From: a virus
Reading direction: 5' to 3' (one strand)
Length of the DNA: 53,015 bases
Virus record (IMG/VR): IMGVR_UViG_3300028008_001497
Coordinates: 1 to 53,015 of that record
Shown here: positions 43,573-51,198 of the stretch, piece after piece
Position numbering within the stretch: the first letter of the stretch is position 1
Layout: each line of letters starts with the position of its first letter
The notes under the pieces: generated by a model
The model's input: only the letters and a program-made list of their open reading frames with translations
The model's database searches: none
Told to the model about the DNA's origin: nothing
Program-made: the position numbers and the translations under genes

Positions 43573-43580
43573 TATTTATC
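43573..43580 (-). promoter_or_regulatory. T4-late-like promoter octamer GATAAATA
   Basis: On the minus strand GATAAATA lies 30 bases before the ATG at 43542, with AGGAGA between. It is the same octamer as before the other fibre-like gene (3481-3488) and before 49010. Confidence 0.65.
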
Positions 43581-43610
43581 ATATCTACACAGAAACTATT
43601 TTTAAAAGGC

Positions 43611-43657
43611 AAAGGCTACTGCAACTTTGTATTAAAAATACAGTTGCAATAGCCTTT
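43611..43657 (-). terminator. Long hairpin, probable terminator
   Basis: A 47-base inverted repeat just after the stop of the 43661 gene. The arms pair over about 21 positions (AAAGGCTA with TAGCCTTT, TGCAACT with AGTTGCA, GTATT with AATAC), with one U-G pair and an AA bulge, and a 3-base loop. On the minus strand the following TTTGCCTTTTAAAAATAG is only moderately U-rich, so a processing or stability role is also possible. Confidence 0.6.
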
Positions 43658-43660
43658 TGT

Positions 43661-43954
43661 TTACTTGTTTACTTTAAGAAAGCGTGTTGTTCTTTTTTGA
43701 ATGTCTTTCTTTAGACGTTCAGTATCTAATCTAAAGTCAACTTTATCAATTGTATCATCATATTCTGTAAAAAACTCTTCTAGTATAGAATCAACATCGT
43801 CAGTACTTTGTTTGGTCTTTTTAATATCAATTTCCCATTCCTTACCATCAACAAATCCAACAATAACAGTGTTGATATATTCTAATGGAATAAAATCCAT
43901 ATCAATATCATTTAGTATTTCTTCCCAATACTCGTCTTTGCTTTTATCCGTCAC
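43661..43954 (-). CDS. Small conserved phage protein, unknown function
   Basis: 97 residues, acidic in the middle and basic at the end (RTTRFLKVNK). The opening MTDKSKDEYWEEILNDID and IPLEYIN recall proteins I have seen in marine T4-like phages near structural genes, without known function. It overlaps the upstream gene by 11 bases and is followed by a long hairpin, so it ends its transcription unit. Confidence 0.75.
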   Translation of the reverse strand: MTDKSKDEYWEEILNDIDMDFIPLEYINTVIVGFVDGKEWEIDIKKTKQSTDDVDSILEEFFTEYDDTIDKVDFRLDTERLKKDIQKRTTRFLKVNK

Positions 43955-44588
43955 TGGTCTCAGTTTTCTTTGCTGATACCTTTGCTTTCTTCTTAATAGT
44001 TGGAACTAGTTCTTCGGCTTGATCTCGTAATGCTTTTGCTTCTTTGTATAAAGCATCTGCTTGTGAACGAAATTGTGCAGCAAGTGCTGCATCGTCAAGT
44101 ACACTGTCAGCTTGTGGAGCAACAGCATCGGCACTGTACATTTGAGCAGGATCTACAGTCTCTTCTGTTTGATTTGCAGGCTGTTCTGCTGTTTTACCGC
44201 CAGGACCTTTTAGTGCTAAATCGTTTACTGTAACACCTTGTTGTTCTGCAATAGTACTATTCAAGTCACTAAGTGAAATATTAGTATTACCATTTGGAGT
44301 CATTTCGATATCGCTAGTTAAAACTTTTCTTAGTTTTCCAGTCTGTTGAAATCCTGCCAACATATTACGACCATCAGGCAAGTATGCACGAGCCATTGCT
44401 TCTGCAAACTCATATGCTTCCTGTCCAGCTGCTGATTCAACAACTCTAATTAAGCTGTCATGTTCGTCTGCACTAAGATTTTCTGTCTGTACAACCAAGC
44501 AGTTATCAGGATCACCTGGTATAACTCGGTATGCTACGATTACTTTGCGTCTATTGGCAGCTACTCTGCCTACGTGTTTAAGCGCCAT
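43944..44588 (-). CDS. Conserved marine T4-like phage protein, probably structural
   Basis: 214 residues from the ATG at 44588, which has AGGAGG 6 bases upstream; a GTG two codons earlier is also open. The N-terminal 110 residues are compact (ALKHVGRVAANRRKVIVAYR, DNCLVVQTE, ESAAGQEAYEFAEAMARA), while the rest is Ala/Gln-rich with a probable coiled coil (about 160-205) and a Lys-rich end. The pattern is familiar from cyanophage-type genomes, where it is annotated as hypothetical or virion protein. It overlaps the genes on both sides by 11 bases. Confidence 0.75.
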   Translation of the reverse strand: MALKHVGRVAANRRKVIVAYRVIPGDPDNCLVVQTENLSADEHDSLIRVVESAAGQEAYEFAEAMARAYLPDGRNMLAGFQQTGKLRKVLTSDIEMTPNGNTNISLSDLNSTIAEQQGVTVNDLALKGPGGKTAEQPANQTEETVDPAQMYSADAVAPQADSVLDDAALAAQFRSQADALYKEAKALRDQAEELVPTIKKKAKVSAKKTETSDG

Positions 44589-44817
44589 CTTCACCCTCCT
44601 GTGTTGGTTCAGTCATTGCTGCTTCGGCACCTTCTTTTGCTGCCTTAGCTTGTGCTTCTACTTCTTTCAAGAAAGCATCTAGTTTATTATATAACGCACC
44701 TACATTAGCCATTTCATTAGCTTTAAATGTACCACGCTCTGTTGCAAGTTCAATAACGGCTCTTGCTAATGCTAAATCTTGAATATTTAATTCATTTGCT
44801 TGTGTATTTTCGGTCAT
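44578..44817 (-). CDS. Small conserved phage protein with coiled-coil tail
   Basis: 79 residues. A helical core (LNIQDLALARAVIELATERGTF, VGALYNKLDAFLKEVEAQAKAA) with a Glu-rich end. I recall this type beside the 214-residue protein in marine T4-like phages; the function is unknown. It is the first gene after a perfect TATAAATA late octamer and has AAGGAG before its ATG. Confidence 0.75.
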   Translation of the reverse strand: MTENTQANELNIQDLALARAVIELATERGTFKANEMANVGALYNKLDAFLKEVEAQAKAAKEGAEAAMTEPTQEGEDGA

Positions 44818-44837
44818 ATTTTACTCCTTGTATAATT

Positions 44838-44845
44838 TATTTATA
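44838..44845 (-). promoter_or_regulatory. T4 late promoter TATAAATA
   Basis: On the minus strand an exact TATAAATA lies 20 bases before the ATG at 44817, followed by AAGGAG. This is the canonical T4 late octamer and should drive the structural-type genes 44817-43661. Confidence 0.75.
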
Positions 44846-44854
44846 ACCACTGTT

Positions 44855-45133
44855 TTAGTTGTACTTCAAATGTGGACAAGCCAACATAAAGAAACTTAGT
44901 TCTTTTGAGCTTTCAAATCCAACATAATGTTGATGTACAAGATTCTTTTGTTCGTCTAACTGTACAGAGTTACCAAAAAAATATCTGCCAGTTAGATTGC
45001 TAATAATCCAATCGCATATTGCTTGATCTAAGTTATATCTACGTGGAATACTTATTGTAGCAAAATGAGGAGGGCAAAAATCTACCCTCCTTATATTTAA
45101 TACATCGAGTGGATTAGGGTCTTTTAGTTTCAT
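44855..45133 (-). CDS. Small conserved phage protein, unknown function
   Basis: 92 residues. No catalytic motif is evident. FCPPHFATISIPRRYNLDQAICDWIISNLTGRYF looks like a folded alpha/beta core, and it ends in FFMLACPHLKYN. Its ATG overlaps the stop of the metallopeptidase/VWA gene by 4 bases, so it belongs to that operon. I do not recognise a function. Confidence 0.7.
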   Translation of the reverse strand: MKLKDPNPLDVLNIRRVDFCPPHFATISIPRRYNLDQAICDWIISNLTGRYFFGNSVQLDEQKNLVHQHYVGFESSKELSFFMLACPHLKYN

Positions 45134-46425
45134 GCAGCCTCGTCATAATGTGCTGTTACACCAAACGGCGCTTGCAAGTTTTTATCATGGTGCGAATGAA
45201 TAATAAACACTGTCTCGCAATAGTCTTCGTCGCCCCAGCTATCCCATGCATAACCGTCTGTGAACATTAAAAACTTCTTAGGCTGAATATCATTTTCTTT
45301 CATATATGTCCAGTTAACCATAAAATCAGTGCCACCGCCACCAAGTATTTCATAGTCACATAGATTTTCTCCATTATCTGCACTAAAGTCTTGTTCATTA
45401 TATACTTTAGTATCAAAGCACCATAGTTTGATCTTATAGTCTTTGAACTCTTCCATAATGCCTTGTATTTCACCTAAGAAATCTGCTGCCTGTGAGTTAC
45501 CAATACTACCAGACATATCAATACAAATGCATAGATCGATTGTATCTTGAAAGTCCATACCGGGCAATATAGCACCCGTATGCCAACCTTTGCGTGATGG
45601 ACGGCTAAATGTAAAATCACTTTTAATAGTACTTTGGATTTGCTGACGAATAAGTTCACGCCAGTTCATCTTAGGCTCAGTAAGTTCTTTGATCATACGT
45701 GCAACACCTGCAGGTGTATTTCCTGCACCAGCAGTTTGTGCCGCATTAATCATAGCTTCTTTTACTTCGTCTCGAATCTGATCCATTTCTGCTTTGCTGT
45801 ACTTAGGACGACCTTTACCGCCTTTTCCATCTTTACCAGCTTCACCTTCCTCACCATCTTCGCCTTCTAAGTCTAAATGTTCATCTAACATTTCGCCTAG
45901 TTGTTTAAGATAATCTTCACCATTCTTTTTGGCTTCTTCAAATAGATCGTCATATACTTCTTCACTAATCCAACCTTCGTATTTGAAGTCTTGATAACAA
46001 CTTACAATACTTGGAATAGTACCAATACGATCACGTACTAGAAGATTATTAACAATATAGTCGGCTGCAATATTATACAACATTGGATTACGATCATCAC
46101 GTCGACCCAAGTGATCAAACACACAGTGAAGTATTTCGTGTGCAATAACAAATTCAATTTCTTTGTTATTCATTGCATTAAAGAACTGTGTATTAAAGTA
46201 TAGGTTACGACCGTCTACTGCGGCAGTACCTAACCATTCGTCTGCTGCCTGAATACGTAAACGTGTTGCCATATTACCAAAAAATGGGTGACGCAATAAT
46301 AGTCCAACTCGAGCAATAATAATACGATCAAGAACTTCTACACGCATTTCCTCCAGTTCTTCTGGAGTAATATCTGGATTCGGCTCCCAGTTTTTAAGTT
46401 TAGTTTGTGTATCTTTAGTAGCCAT
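45130..46425 (-). CDS. Metallopeptidase-like/VWA domain protein (partner of MoxR ATPase)
   Basis: 431 residues. HEILHCVFDH (96-105) is an HExxHxxxxH zinc site. An acidic, Gly-rich linker at 187-205 separates it from a VWA-like domain with DMSGS (303-307) and later GGGGTD and FTDG, which form the metal-ion adhesion site. This layout matches the DUF2201-type proteins that work with MoxR AAA+ ATPases as chaperone-like pairs. The MoxR gene lies just upstream in transcription order, but a terminator and a separate promoter (46455-46482) intervene. Confidence 0.85.
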   Translation of the reverse strand: MATKDTQTKLKNWEPNPDITPEELEEMRVEVLDRIIIARVGLLLRHPFFGNMATRLRIQAADEWLGTAAVDGRNLYFNTQFFNAMNNKEIEFVIAHEILHCVFDHLGRRDDRNPMLYNIAADYIVNNLLVRDRIGTIPSIVSCYQDFKYEGWISEEVYDDLFEEAKKNGEDYLKQLGEMLDEHLDLEGEDGEEGEAGKDGKGGKGRPKYSKAEMDQIRDEVKEAMINAAQTAGAGNTPAGVARMIKELTEPKMNWRELIRQQIQSTIKSDFTFSRPSRKGWHTGAILPGMDFQDTIDLCICIDMSGSIGNSQAADFLGEIQGIMEEFKDYKIKLWCFDTKVYNEQDFSADNGENLCDYEILGGGGTDFMVNWTYMKENDIQPKKFLMFTDGYAWDSWGDEDYCETVFIIHSHHDKNLQAPFGVTAHYDEAA

Positions 46426-46454
46426 GTCTAACCTCTTATAAGTGTTATACAGTT

Positions 46455-46482
46455 AATATAACATATTTACTATTATTGTCAA
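46455..46482 (-). promoter_or_regulatory. Sigma70-type promoter for the VWA protein gene
   Basis: On the minus strand: TTGACA (46477-46482), 16-base spacer, TATATT (46455-46460); leader of about 20-25 bases containing GAGG before the ATG at 46425. It lies immediately after the UUCG hairpin terminator of the MoxR gene. Confidence 0.75.
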
Positions 46483-46494
46483 CCTTTAAATAGA

Positions 46495-46522
46495 ATAATG
46501 GACAGCCGAAGCTGTCCATTAT
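46495..46522 (-). terminator. UUCG-tetraloop hairpin terminator after the MoxR gene
   Basis: A perfect 12-bp stem closing a TTCG loop on the minus strand (GGACAGC-TTCG-GCTGTCC core), followed by TATTCTATTT. C(UUCG)G is an exceptionally stable tetraloop typical of T4 terminators. It lies 9 bases after the stop codon of the MoxR gene. Confidence 0.85.
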
Positions 46523-46530
46523 GTACCAAC

Positions 46531-47616
46531 TTAAACTTGTTGCGCTGCCTTAATATACTTACCAAAGCGATTGTGGAATTCATCAAAGCATTCTACTTCG
46601 TCTGGATCGATAGGAAGTGCATATTGCGTAAGAGCAAGTTTAATACCCATAACAACCAGTTCTGTGTCAAAGTTATCCATTGCAAAGCGTAGGAAGTTAT
46701 TGACTTTATCATCAAACTTTTTGTCATTTTTATCAGATGATTCTTTGAGTTCATAACAGAGCGAAACAGTCAAGGAATACATGGCACTGATTTCTTTAGT
46801 TTTTAACTCCTTTACTTTACCTGCAAGAATATCTGTTGGGTTTGGCATACTTGAGGCAACCTTACGGTGTGCCATAAACTTAACAGCAAGACCTTCGCCT
46901 ACTGTACCTGCAACCAAATCAGTAGTAGTACTTTCGTCAAGTTCGTCTTCGAGCAATTCGCTTACAAATGACCAACTACGTGGTGTTGCAAATGACCGGC
47001 TTGCTGACTTTGGATCAAAATCATACAAGTCTTTTTTTGCAAACGTCAAGTAACCTACAACATCTTTGTGTTGATTATTGTCTACTGACCAGTTGAACCA
47101 GTCATCAAAGTTAACAGCAAGTTCTAGGTGAATAAAGCGGTTAGCCAATGGTGCTGGCATACGATATGTAACACCCTTGTCGCTTTCACGGTTACCTGCC
47201 GCAACAATAATAACATTGTCTGGTAGTTTGTATGTACCTACACGACGATTCAAAATCAACTGATATGCAGCCGCTTGTACAGCAGGTGCCGCTGAGTTCA
47301 TTTCGTCTAAGAAAAGTACAATATTATCATATTGTGCTGCCATTTCTTCATCTGGCAGTTCACTTGGTGCACCCCATGCCATTTTAACATTGTTGCTGTC
47401 AAAATACGGAATGCCTTTAATATCGGTTGGATCCCAAAGACTCAATCGAATATCAATAAGATGAGAGTTAGAAAAAGTTTTAGTAACTTGTTCTACGATA
47501 TCGGATTTACCAATACCCGGAGGACCCCAAAGAAAAACAGGACGCTTTTTATGCATTGCATGACGAAGAGCGTTTTTTGCTTTACTTGGAGAAACTGTGC
47601 GAATTACGTCTGACAT
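46531..47616 (-). CDS. MoxR-family AAA+ ATPase
   Basis: 361 residues. GPPGIGKS (31-38) is the Walker A loop and IVLFLDEMNSA (99-109) the Walker B strand. AAGNRESD holds the sensor 1 Asn, and PAPLANRFIHLEL the arginine-finger region, as in MoxR proteins. It should form a hexameric chaperone-like ATPase working with the VWA/metallopeptidase protein encoded next. Its own promoter lies at 47657-47685 and a UUCG terminator follows. Confidence 0.87.
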   Translation of the reverse strand: MSDVIRTVSPSKAKNALRHAMHKKRPVFLWGPPGIGKSDIVEQVTKTFSNSHLIDIRLSLWDPTDIKGIPYFDSNNVKMAWGAPSELPDEEMAAQYDNIVLFLDEMNSAAPAVQAAAYQLILNRRVGTYKLPDNVIIVAAGNRESDKGVTYRMPAPLANRFIHLELAVNFDDWFNWSVDNNQHKDVVGYLTFAKKDLYDFDPKSASRSFATPRSWSFVSELLEDELDESTTTDLVAGTVGEGLAVKFMAHRKVASSMPNPTDILAGKVKELKTKEISAMYSLTVSLCYELKESSDKNDKKFDDKVNNFLRFAMDNFDTELVVMGIKLALTQYALPIDPDEVECFDEFHNRFGKYIKAAQQV

Positions 47617-47656
47617 TTTATATTCCTTTTAGATTTGTTTTCAGTGCCTATACAGT

Positions 47657-47685
47657 ACAATAGCATTAACTGCTATTAGTGTCAA
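47657..47685 (-). promoter_or_regulatory. Sigma70-type promoter for the MoxR gene, -35 over a stop codon
   Basis: On the minus strand: TTGACA (47680-47685), 17 bases, TATTGT (47657-47662), leader of about 35 bases with AAAGGAA before the ATG at 47616. The TGA stop of the upstream gene (47682-47684) is part of the -35 box. Confidence 0.75.
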
Positions 47686-48065
47686 CCTTTAAAGTAAAGT
47701 TTTGCGATATTTTTTCGATCGCTATAACCAATGCCTTGCAACCAAAGAAAGTAATCAAACTCTTGACTGTTTTCTTCGATGTTGCAGTCTTCAGCAACAG
47801 CTAGGTGCCGCAGTGCAGATTTCCAGTTGCAGTTAGCAACCTTCATAACACCTGCTACACTTTTGCGGAAACTAACAATAGCCTGCTCTTCAGCAGCCTT
47901 TTCGGCAATGTTGTTGCGCTCTAGTTCGTCGCACAACATATCCCAAATACGCTGTTTAGTATTAGCTGGAGATTGTGTCCATTCCTCCCAGAAGTATTCA
48001 CCAGGACGGAACCCACGTGCGTCTTTGTGAAGATCGGAGATGATATCGTCGCTATAATCGTACAT
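47682..48065 (-). CDS. Conserved phage protein with DLHKDARGFRP start, unknown function
   Basis: 127 residues, mostly helical by appearance. ISDLHKDARGFRPGEYFWEEW is a phrase I recall from other phage hypothetical proteins; no enzyme motif is evident. It ends in KLYFKG, whose Gly codon and stop form GGTTGA of the next gene's -35 box. Its own promoter is at 48100-48127. Confidence 0.72.
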   Translation of the reverse strand: MYDYSDDIISDLHKDARGFRPGEYFWEEWTQSPANTKQRIWDMLCDELERNNIAEKAAEEQAIVSFRKSVAGVMKVANCNWKSALRHLAVAEDCNIEENSQEFDYFLWLQGIGYSDRKNIAKLYFKG

Positions 48066-48099
48066 TGTATTGCCCTTTGTGTATTTGCCCTATACACTT

Positions 48100-48127
48100 A
48101 ATATAACACAAGTACTACAGAAGTCAA
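48100..48127 (-). promoter_or_regulatory. Sigma70-type promoter, -35 over a stop codon
   Basis: On the minus strand: TTGACT (48122-48127), 16 bases, TATATT (48100-48105), leading to the ATG at 48065. The TGA of the Smr gene (48124-48126) is inside the -35 box (GGT-TGA-C). Confidence 0.7.
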
Positions 48128-48354
48128 CCTCTTTTTTTCAACTTTATACTAAAACTTCCAGGATTATGTTTGGTTTGAACACATTCTCTAATTCGTGAAT
48201 GATTGCTTGCCCACGTGTGTATTTCACGCATCATAGCACCTTGTCCGGTAACTACATGACATTTTTTGTATCCGCTAAGATATGCTTCTTCTATTTGTTG
48301 ATTAAAATGTTGCCATCCTATATGAATATGCAAGCCGTGTAGATCAATTCGCAT
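48124..48354 (-). CDS. Smr-domain protein
   Basis: 76 residues, a bare Smr domain. IDLHGL (3-8) and CHVVTGQGAMMREIHTW (33-49) are the DLHG and TGxG motifs of Smr proteins, which are MutS2/SMR-type nucleic acid nucleases or binding modules. The C-terminal GSFSIKLKKRG takes the place of the G-x-V-L strand. It overlaps the preceding gene by 11 bases. Confidence 0.82.
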   Translation of the reverse strand: MRIDLHGLHIHIGWQHFNQQIEEAYLSGYKKCHVVTGQGAMMREIHTWASNHSRIRECVQTKHNPGSFSIKLKKRG

Positions 48355-48772
48355 CTTTACTTCTGTTCATAGCTTTAGTAAGTCCATACTTACGCAAGTC
48401 GCCACTAAACAGACCAAGCTCTATTGCTTTACGTTCGTCTGTAACCGTTATGCTTCGATTTGTAAGATAATATGGACAAGTTATAAACTTATCAAGATGT
48501 ATTATAATCTGTGTAGTTAAAGGAATATCTCTTGGATACGGTATATCGTATGTAGTAATACCAATTTGATTGATAACATCAAATCCTTCTTCAGTAAGTC
48601 TTAGTCCGCCATTGCCTTTGGTTCGTGTATTCTGCCACCATAATGGCATGTATTCTTTTACATTTATATCATTATAACTTTTTTCAAGTTCTTTTAAAAA
48701 AAGTTTGGTATAGGTAACTTTATCAGTCAAACAACTTCTCACCTTCGGATAACATATATACCGAAAAGTCAT
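48344..48772 (-). CDS. Conserved phage protein, unknown function
   Basis: 142 residues if the ATG at 48772 is used, overlapping the upstream gene by 50 bases. That is unusual here: a TTG at 48730 (LTDKVTYTKLF) with AAGGTGAG upstream would give 128 residues and an 8-base overlap. LWWQNTRTKGNGGLRLTEEGFD and the end with ERKAIELGLFSGDLRKYGL look like a small DNA-binding or structural fold, but I recognise no function. Confidence 0.68.
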   Translation of the reverse strand: MTFRYICYPKVRSCLTDKVTYTKLFLKELEKSYNDINVKEYMPLWWQNTRTKGNGGLRLTEEGFDVINQIGITTYDIPYPRDIPLTTQIIIHLDKFITCPYYLTNRSITVTDERKAIELGLFSGDLRKYGLTKAMNRSKDAN

Positions 48773-49010
48773 TACAGTTAAATGTAGAGTTTAGTTTTTT
48801 GGCTAGATTATGTGCATGTCCAGGATTTGAGAAACTAGTTTTTTTGTATTTAGGACCAGGATAGTTGGTTAATGCATTTGAACTTTTTAAGTTAAATGGT
48901 TTGTCTTGATAAAAAACTGCCCAAATAGCTTCTGCATCTAAAATCTGTTCACATTTATAGGTAACTTTATTGGTATATTCAAGTCTAACAACTGGTTTTG
49001 GTCTACTCAT
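48723..49010 (-). CDS. Conserved marine T4-like phage protein, unknown function
   Basis: 95 residues. MSRPKPVVRLEYTNKVTYK, AIWAVFYQDKPFNL and YPGPKYKKTSFSNPGHAHNLAKKLN are phrases I recall from cyanophage-type hypothetical proteins. It follows a late-type GATAAATA at 49039-49046 and an AAAGGA before the ATG. Confidence 0.75.
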   Translation of the reverse strand: MSRPKPVVRLEYTNKVTYKCEQILDAEAIWAVFYQDKPFNLKSSNALTNYPGPKYKKTSFSNPGHAHNLAKKLNSTFNCNDFSVYMLSEGEKLFD

Positions 49011-49038
49011 AATGCGTGTCCTTTATTAACTACGCATA

Positions 49039-49046
49039 TATTTATC
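49039..49046 (-). promoter_or_regulatory. Late-type octamer GATAAATA
   Basis: On the minus strand GATAAATA lies 28 bases before the ATG at 49010, in the 39-base gap after the 49050-49292 gene. Confidence 0.5.
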
Positions 49047-49049
49047 TTT

Positions 49050-49292
49050 TTACCAAGCCCCAGAGTCCATGTTTACTTCAATAACTTGATCATCATTGAG
49101 CTTTTCAAGTTTGCTATCAATGATTTTTTCTAAATCTCCATGCAGTCTTGCCATAACTTCGCCTAATGTAAGTGCTAGTATTTTTGCTTGATTTATATCG
49201 AGTCTAACTTCTCTTGCTTTACTTTGTTCAGCAACTTTAACCATTTGGATTAGTTGCTGTATAGGCATTGTATTAATTGGCTCTGTTGACAT
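49050..49292 (-). CDS. Small phage protein, unknown function
   Basis: 80 residues, helical: LIQMVKVAEQSKAREVRLDINQAKILALTLGEVMARL followed by an acidic tail DDQVIEVNMDSGAW. No known motif. Its start overlaps the preceding gene by 20 bases. Confidence 0.65.
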   Translation of the reverse strand: MSTEPINTMPIQQLIQMVKVAEQSKAREVRLDINQAKILALTLGEVMARLHGDLEKIIDSKLEKLNDDQVIEVNMDSGAW

Positions 49293-49746
49293 TACTTAGT
49301 GCTACTTTCATTTCTAGCTCAGTTTTATACGGACCTGAGTATTCGTTACGTTCAATAGTAATTAGCTTTGGACAGTAACTTTTAAGCCAGTTAACATTAA
49401 ACTTAACAAGATAGTAACCGGCACAATATACACTTTTAGATTTTTTACTTTTAGTAAACAATGGTAGTTTATGTTTGATGTCATACATACTATTGTAAGG
49501 AGTAGTACGTGTTGGATATCCGTGTACTTCTTTACTTGAAAGTGATTTTTTGTTTTTAATATTTGCAATTAAAAAGTTCTTACCAAATGTTTTTTTCAAC
49601 TGGTTTTCACTTTTATAAAACTTAACAGAACCTTTTTGACTAACAACAAATCCGTCATCGTTTTTTGAAAGAGTACCAACTCGCATTCCTTCTTCTTCAA
49701 CAATCCAAAATTTATTTTCTAGTACAGGTTTAGCTTTCATGCTCAT
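49273..49746 (-). CDS. Phage protein, unknown function
   Basis: 157 residues from the ATG at 49746, which overlaps the exonuclease stop as ATGA; a longer frame inside the exonuclease gene is unlikely. FWIVEEEGMRVGTLSKNDDGFVVSQ looks like a small beta fold, and the rest is basic and Tyr-rich (GYPTRTTPYN, YYLVKFNVNWLKSY). I do not recognise a function; the type is familiar from marine T4-like genomes. Confidence 0.7.
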   Translation of the reverse strand: MSMKAKPVLENKFWIVEEEGMRVGTLSKNDDGFVVSQKGSVKFYKSENQLKKTFGKNFLIANIKNKKSLSSKEVHGYPTRTTPYNSMYDIKHKLPLFTKSKKSKSVYCAGYYLVKFNVNWLKSYCPKLITIERNEYSGPYKTELEMKVALSNVNRAN

Positions 49747-50729
49747 TGTGGATATCTCGCTTGTAATGGGTCTGCATAACTTGCTGCCTGGTCTGCAATA
49801 CGTTGCATATCCCACTTAGCACAGAACTTCATAAGACGCATACCTACTTGCTTAACGTCTTTGGGTACTGCATGTTGTGCAATAGTGTTATCTATCTCTT
49901 GTCTAATATGCTCGGGTTGTGCAGTCAAATCACATAGTACAACATTGCGTGTGTAATCATCAAGCACACGATGCTCTACACCTTCGTGGTCAGTCCAACG
50001 TTGTAGCATCATGTTGTTCCAACTAAAGCCTTTTGTTTGTTTGTCGTCAAATGCTTCAATCAGTCCAACTTTGTTTTTTGTACCTTTTTTTCTAACACCT
50101 GGATAGGCGCTAAACACATTGTCACTAGTGTCGCCACGCATACACTTTTCAAACAACATGAATTCAGGGTGTGGAGCAGGCTTAGGTTCTCCTGTCTTCT
50201 TATCGCACACGGGCTTGCCTTTGTCATCAAAGTATCCTTCTACTGTAATAGTAGTATTACTTACCCCGTTGTACTGTCTACAGTTAGGTGCAATAAGTTG
50301 TGCAAAGTCACCGTCTGTAGAGATAATAACATGATTGTCATTAGGATGTGCTTGTACCCAACCTGCAATAAGATCATCTGCTTCTAGTACAGGATTTTGC
50401 ATTACTGTACAGTTAGTCTTGCTACCAACAAAGTCTTTGAACTCGTCAAAGATTTCCCAAAATAATGTATCTTCTTCTTGCTGTGCAGGAGTAAGTGCAT
50501 CTCGATGTTCTTTGCGGTTGCGCTTGTAAGGCTCATAGTAATCTTTGCGCCAACTACGACCTTCTAAACAAAACACAACATGATCTGCCTTAAAGTCAGT
50601 CCATGCTTTCTTTACACTGTTAAGTGTAATGTGTAGTGCCATGCCAAGTTTAGTATCTACATCGCCACGTACTACGTGTCTTGCACGAAAGAATGTGTTA
50701 GCTGTATCTACAAGAATATAAGTTGCCAT
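49743..50729 (-). CDS. rnh: T4 RNase H-like 5'-3' exonuclease (FEN-1 family)
   Basis: 328 residues. ILVDTANTFFRARH (5-18) carries the first metal Asp, WRKDYYEPYKRNR the helical-arch region, EADDLIAGW and STDGDFAQL the central acidic metal ligands, and RGDTSDNV with GVRKKGTKNKVGL the helix-hairpin-helix part. This is the FEN/T4 RNase H order; the role is removal of RNA primers and flaps in lagging-strand synthesis. A strong promoter (50762-50790) and GAGGTAA precede the ATG. The symbol is by analogy with T4. Confidence 0.85.
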   Translation of the reverse strand: MATYILVDTANTFFRARHVVRGDVDTKLGMALHITLNSVKKAWTDFKADHVVFCLEGRSWRKDYYEPYKRNRKEHRDALTPAQQEEDTLFWEIFDEFKDFVGSKTNCTVMQNPVLEADDLIAGWVQAHPNDNHVIISTDGDFAQLIAPNCRQYNGVSNTTITVEGYFDDKGKPVCDKKTGEPKPAPHPEFMLFEKCMRGDTSDNVFSAYPGVRKKGTKNKVGLIEAFDDKQTKGFSWNNMMLQRWTDHEGVEHRVLDDYTRNVVLCDLTAQPEHIRQEIDNTIAQHAVPKDVKQVGMRLMKFCAKWDMQRIADQAASYADPLQARYPQ

Positions 50730-50761
50730 TAGTTTACCTCTATATGGTTTGTATATGTACG

Positions 50762-50790
50762 ATTGTATACGATTTTGTACGAGTTGTCAA
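50762..50790 (-). promoter_or_regulatory. Sigma70-type promoter for the RNase H-like gene
   Basis: On the minus strand: TTGACA (50785-50790), 17 bases, TACAAT (50762-50767), then a leader of about 30 bases with GAGGTAA before the ATG at 50729. The -35 box follows the stop of the 50794-51198 gene by a few bases. Confidence 0.78.
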
Positions 50791-50793
50791 CCA

Positions 50794-51198
50794 TTACGAT
50801 ACTTCGCTTTTACCTTTATCAATTGGCACAACATTAATATAACCTGCACCTCGATTGGTATCTTGCCCTTCTTCTTGAAGCATATTATAAACTATATCTT
50901 TGAACCATCGGTCTACAATTTCTTCTTCAACATCACCCTCGCTGCCATAACCTGCTGTTAAAAGTTCTTCAATAAAGTATTTGTTCCAATCAAGTTCAAA
51001 AAAGCCATTACGTATATTATCTTCATTGACTTTCATATCAAGAACATTAACCCAAGGTTCTTTCTTTTTAGTAGCATATGCCTTCGGATCTTTAATTTTT
51101 AGTTTTTTATCAGATTCAGCTTCTAGTGCAGCCTTTTGTTCAGCAAGTTCTTTTTCTTTTGCTTCTATACCTGATACTTTTTTAAGCCATTGTTTCAT
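50794..51198 (-). CDS. Conserved phage protein, unknown function
   Basis: 134 residues. A basic/coiled-coil start (about 10-35: AKEKELAEQKAALEAES) is followed by DPKAYATKKKEPWVNVLDMKVNEDN and ELDWNKYFIEELLTAGYG, phrases I recall from marine T4-like phages. No function is known to me. The ATG overlaps the stop of the 31-codon gene by 4 bases. Confidence 0.72.
   Translation of the reverse strand: MKQWLKKVSGIEAKEKELAEQKAALEAESDKKLKIKDPKAYATKKKEPWVNVLDMKVNEDNIRNGFFELDWNKYFIEELLTAGYGSEGDVEEEIVDRWFKDIVYNMLQEEGQDTNRGAGYINVVPIDKGKSEVS

Noticed and set aside
43085-43714. 209-codon open frame on the plus strand
   Set aside because: It is antisense to the fibre-like gene, and its composition (Ser, Pro, Thr, Val runs) mirrors the Gly/Thr repeats on the coding strand. 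No ribosome-binding site is visible.
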